From positions 54,316,464 to 54,380,463 of the forward strand of contig CM055895.1 of NCBI GenBank assembly GCA_029582155.1: DNA of 64,000 nt, read 5' to 3'. Of this stretch, positions 60,009 to 64,000 are shown in pieces. Each line of letters starts with the position of its first letter. Position 1 is the stretch's first letter. Source of the DNA: Panopea generosa (Eukaryota; Mollusca; Bivalvia; Adapedonta; Hiatellidae). The translations under genes were made by a program, and so were the position numbers. The notes below the pieces were generated by a model, which saw only the letters and a program-made list of their open reading frames with translations, did no database searches and had not been told where the DNA came from.

Positions 60009-60982
60009 ATATATATACATATACTTTCATATAGCAGTGTTCGAGTGCTGAAATTAAATTAGGATGACAACATTCAATTATGTGTCAAAGACAATCTAAT
60101 AGATAAAGCACATTTTATATATTTTGCTAGGTTAAAAAGAGTATTTCTATTATCTGACTGTAATAATTCTATGAATAGAAACATACTAGGTCTCTGAAAA
60201 AAAAATTAGTTGCCTATATATTGGTGTCTTAAATCTAAATAGCAGGGACATATCAAAATAAACTGAAATTCATCTTCTAAATCCTGCGAATTACAATATA
60301 GACAGAAGCGTTCATTTCCAGGAGTTCTATTTCTCGCATAACGTCCTGTTTGTATTCTTAATGAATGTGACAATAATCGAATTTTACAAATATATGTTCT
60401 CAAATCACATTGAAACATATCTAAATATTGTTCGTAGGCAAAAGAAGTTTTAACATTATTATATAATTTTAGCACACCACTATTTGATTTATTTGAAAAC
60501 CAATTTTGTAGGAAACTGTCAATAACTCTTTGTTTAAATAAATGAATAAAATTATTAATGACAATCATTGAGGGATCTTCCCAAATATATCCAAAGCCAT
60601 AGTCAGATAACATTTGTTTAACATTAGACAACCAATTCTTTTTACCTTTTATACAATCATCATAAGCAAGTTTGTATACTTCCTGTAAAATAATATTATC
60701 TGTATTTATCAATTTGTACCAGAATTTTATTATTCTAATATAGCGTGATATGTACAAAGGGTATCTACCCAACTCGCAATAAATAGCCGATGAGCATGTA
60801 CTAGTTCTAACATTGAGTATTTGTTTACAAAATTTTATATGCACTCTTTCAATTTCTTTTGATTTGGTGTAGCCCCATATTTCAGATACATAACTTGAAA
60901 TATATAAAGCCACGCACGGTTTTAAATAGAATAAATCAGTACACCAGTGACGTTGCAAATATGACCTATAACTATTCAACAC
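59863..60982 (-). mobile_element. Non-LTR retrotransposon (LINE) 3' end
   Basis: 5'-truncated element. The frame 60982-60206 gives the region after the reverse-transcriptase palm: SSYVSEIWGYTKSKEIERVH, then CELGRYPLYISRYIRIIKFW, and a C-terminal zinc-knuckle-like CLYCNSQDLEDEFQFILIC in which the usual H is Q. It shifts frame in an A/T run near 60200 and continues RPSMFLFIELLQSDNRNTLF to TGA at 60074. The 3' UTR contains a CA microsatellite (59980-60006) and ends AATAAAAGATATG followed by TTCTG repeats at about 59863. Fits the Nimb/Tx1-like clade of animal LINEs; clade not certain. Confidence 0.85.
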
Positions 60983-61485
60983 ACTTGAAATCAGTCGTTC
61001 TTTTTTTTAACAGCGAAAATATGCAACGTTTACCCAACAAACGCGCAAACTAACTGCATTTTAAGCTGTTTGTCAAACTACAAAGAGTGTAATGTTCAAT
61101 AAGATACAATGACATAGCGTAAACATGTTTATGGTCGAATACTGCGTGATAACAACTGCACTAGACTAAACCCTCATCAAAGGGCAATTGTCGCATAAAC
61201 TAACTGATAAAACTAGGGGTCGTTGATCAAGTACGGACTCTCGCGGAAAGATCGATTTGTATTTAAATATCTGAATAAGCATAATCTGTACACGTTTTGG
61301 AAATATTGGAGTGCCAAAGTTCACATATTGTTCAATAAAGATAAGTATTTATTGAATAATTAGAAATATTAGAGAACCGTATATCGTTTATTACAAAATC
61401 AAGAAAGGTAAAAATTGGAAATATAAGAGAGAAAAACTTTCTCCATTATTTCTCAAATTCGAAAATCATACAGATCTACAGAAAT

Positions 61486-61733
61486 CTTCCGTGGCCGAGT
61501 GGTCCAAGGTGCCATCTCAAGATCACTTACCTCTCAAGCTAAGGTCGTAAATTCGAGTCCCGCTCGCACCAAACACTTTGTGTGAGAAAGTTTTCCAGTT
61601 ACTTCTGGAAGTATGTTGGCTCTACTCAGATTCTTTCTGAGTTCTTTTTCTACCAATAAAACTGGATATGCCAAATAGAACATGGAATGTGTTAAAAATG
61701 GCGTACGCGTTAAACACCATTAAAAAAACAAGG
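61486..61733 (+). mobile_element. SINE-B copy
   Basis: Head TTCCGTGGCCGAGTGGTCCA, B box AATTCGAGTCCCG, core TTCCAGTTACTTCTGGAAG, 3' part ACCAATAAAACTGGATATGC and a short A-rich end. Confidence 0.85.
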
Positions 61734-61959
61734 CCATATAGAAGTAGTTATGTCCTTGGTTTAAATATGTTCCGAAAAACTGCTCAAGTGGAAACGTGAT
61801 AACATAAAAAAACTGCACATCTGTACAATGTAATTTAACATTAGGCCACAAAACAGCATACCATTGTGATGTAGCAGTTAAGTTTATTTGATAGACTATG
61901 TACTGAGAAGTACGAGAAATATAACATGCCTTATTTAAGGTTAAAAGTTAAAAAAAACT

Positions 61960-62455
61960 TACCAGTCAGATGAGGTGGGAAGGTATGTGATGAGGTAGTT
62001 GGGACCTGTCTGTTCCATCTAGGTGGTTAATGGGTTCACACTTTAACAACACATATTGTTAAAACTTATAGACCAGATAGAGTTGGGAAGGTATGTGATG
62101 AGGTAGCTGGGACCTGTCTGTTCCATCTAGGTGGTTAATGGGTTCACACTTTAACAACACATATTGTTAAAACGTATAGACCAGATAGAGTTGGAAAGGT
62201 ATGTGATGAGGTAGCTGGGATCGCCTGTTCCACCTAACTTAAATGGGTTCACACTTTAAAAACACATATTTATAAAACTTGCAGACCAGATGGAGGTGGG
62301 GAGGTATGTGATGAGGTAATTGGAACCCACCTGATCCATCTAGGTGGTCAGTGGGTACACACTTTAACAACACATAATTATAAAACTTACAGACCAGATG
62401 GAGGTGGGGAGGTATGTAAAAGTGTAGCTGGTAACTTGTTCCATCTGTGTTGTTA
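61960..62455 (+). repeat. 108-bp tandem repeat, about 4.7 units
   Basis: AGGTATGTGATGAGGTAG recurs at 61981, 62089, 62197 and 62302, with a weaker copy at 62410. Units include GGTTCACACTTTAACAACAC. Splice-like motifs recur in each unit (see findings). Confidence 0.9.
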
Positions 62456-63609
62456 GTGTGAATACAATATAAAGTGTGATATTATTACAGTACAAAACTT
62501 ATTCTTGGTCCACTTAACATGTTAGTATTTGAAAGATAATATTACCACTAAACTTAAAAATCAGACGGAGATGTGTAGGGATGTGGGCAGTGTTAGTTTG
62601 TACATTCTTGAATGTAACATTATTATACAACTTTCAAAATTAATCGTAGTGGGTAAGGGTTACTGGGATATCTTAAAATGGTCAATATTTAATTGACTAA
62701 ATGCTTCGGTACTCAAGGTACTAAAATTGTTAAACTCTGACAAGGCTTAAAAGGTTAAATACCCAAAAACTTAAATGTCTGCATGCTATTTTATCAGTGT
62801 ATAGTGCACTGGTATATGTTTCAAGCTGGTATAAAAAAGACTGAACTATCAAGATGCTAATTATAAAATATTTATTTTCTTCCTTATCTGCATTCATCAT
62901 ATGTATATATCATACATATACATCTCATATATAACACTATAAAATAGATATAAAGACAAAATATACAATATAAAAGTGTAAAACATATTTATATAAAATA
63001 TAATAAATAAGAACAATGACAACGAACCATGACCTTGGTACACTCTCCTTGAAAACTTTGACTACTTTTCTTACTGTTAATGCCAGTATTAACAGCCTAT
63101 GGTGCCATCAACGAAAAATTTTAGCACTTCTGCTTTGACTGCCAATTAGATCTTTCTGTGTTCTTTTATAAATGTTTTATCAACAATGAATGCATGGTCC
63201 AGTTATTAATGAGAATAAATGTATAACAAGACCATTTCTGTAAACATTAAGTTAGGTCTTAGCTAGACATGCGAAAGAACAAACATAATGCACAATAATT
63301 AAAATTTGCCTCTCATTTACATAATTGTGAGTGACTTTTGAAATAATGAATGACATTGGATCGTGGGATATAAGGGAGGCAAATGGAATAGCATTTCTGC
63401 CAGCATTATGAAATATAGAAGATGGCTCTGCATTCTAAATTTACCAATACATTAACAGTTCTGTGTTTCTGAGCACTTTGGGGTGGTATGTCAGTGAGAA
63501 ATATACATTGGACTATTGTGAGTTATTTTCAGTGAATAACCCAATGAAGGTTATTTACTGATATAAGAAATATCATCAGAATATATGTTAAATCACATTA
63601 CATGTATTA
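62456..63609. other. No gene recognised
   Basis: AT-rich sequence after the 108-bp array; a further degraded array unit may be near 62555-62600. Confidence 0.55.
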
Positions 63610-63825
63610 TCCCTTTACTCCATAGATACGCATTTTCCCACACCTATCACAGAAGGCCTTTGAAAACCGTGCAGGAAGAGTTCAGATTGCTTGTAACGAG
63701 CAATCTGAACACTTCCTGCACTGTTTTCCACTCTGTCAGTTAATATAAACATAATTCACCCAATAATTAAAAAGCTTTCTATATCAGAGGTGTCCAAATG
63801 CGTCTGTATGAAGTAAAGGGTTAAC
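63610..63825. mobile_element. piggyBac-like MITE, second full copy
   Basis: Termini CCCTTTACTCCATAGATACG on the left and GAAGTAAAGGG-TTAA on the right. Contains the same central hairpin (63662-63730: GTGCAGGAAGAGTTCAGATT and its complement). Only one central palindrome, unlike the copy at 2 kb. Confidence 0.82.
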
Positions 63826-64000
63826 ATATTCCTTTTCTTTGTCTATTTTAAGTAGACTAAACTAGTGAACATTCAGAACATTCACCTCAAATGAATCCCA
63901 GATATCCATTTGTTACATAAAAAATACTTTTCCCTTCCATTTTCCTATTTTAAGTAACAGTGACTGTGAATATAAGAACATTCAACAGTTCCTGACGTCC

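Overview
The window reads as nuclear DNA of an animal, most likely a lophotrochozoan and probably a bivalve mollusc. It is AT-rich and gene-poor, and full of tRNA-headed SINEs, Tc1/mariner, hAT and piggyBac-like debris, LINE 3' ends and many minisatellites. Coding sequence sits in short exons with GT/AG borders. There is no operon, ribosome-binding-site or other bacterial signature. The phylum is inferred from repeat style and gene content, not proven.

Two host genes can be supported, both on the minus strand. (1) A complete four-exon fatty-acid-binding protein (FABP) gene spans 59542 down to 49916. Its exons are 59542-59458, 54509-54346, 52481-52374 and 49969-49916. They join in frame (intron phases 1, 0, 0) into a 136-residue protein. 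No exon exceeds 164 nt, so simple ORF scanning misses it. Its introns hold a 50-bp minisatellite, SINEs, a long foldback element, a 35-bp hairpin and a decayed Tc1. (2) The first coding exon of a class A (rhodopsin-like) neuropeptide-type GPCR lies at 36450-36069; it encodes the extracellular tail, TM1, TM2 and the start of TM3. The remaining exons were not found. Weaker exon candidates lie at 40.6-41.5 kb (minus) and 42.7-42.86 kb (plus).

Layout: 1-5.9 kb has piggyBac-like TTAA MITEs, a SINE and a LINE 3' fragment. 5.9-8.8 kb is a broken hAT transposase. 9-16 kb is mostly unannotated, with dispersed repeats and a nearly full-length but broken Tc1 (12.1-13.7 kb). 17 kb has a 59-bp array. 18.7-20.7 kb has a MITE and a mariner split by a SINE. 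21.9-24.2 kb holds two adjacent 88-bp arrays. 26.2-27.8 kb has 65-bp and 20-bp arrays plus a SINE. 32.5-33.1 kb is an internally deleted mariner. 33.8-35.4 kb is a MITE caught in a 0.7-kb tandem duplication. 36 kb is the GPCR exon. 37.7-40.3 kb has MITEs and SINEs. 43.6-46.7 kb is a 49-unit, 63-bp satellite. 49.9-59.5 kb is FABP. 59.9-61 kb is a LINE 3' end. 62 kb has a 108-bp array, and another TTAA MITE lies near the right edge.

The transposase genes are all damaged, so the mobile elements look like fossils. The genes do not form a pathway together; the FABP (intracellular lipid carrier) and the GPCR (cell-surface receptor) are unrelated neighbours.
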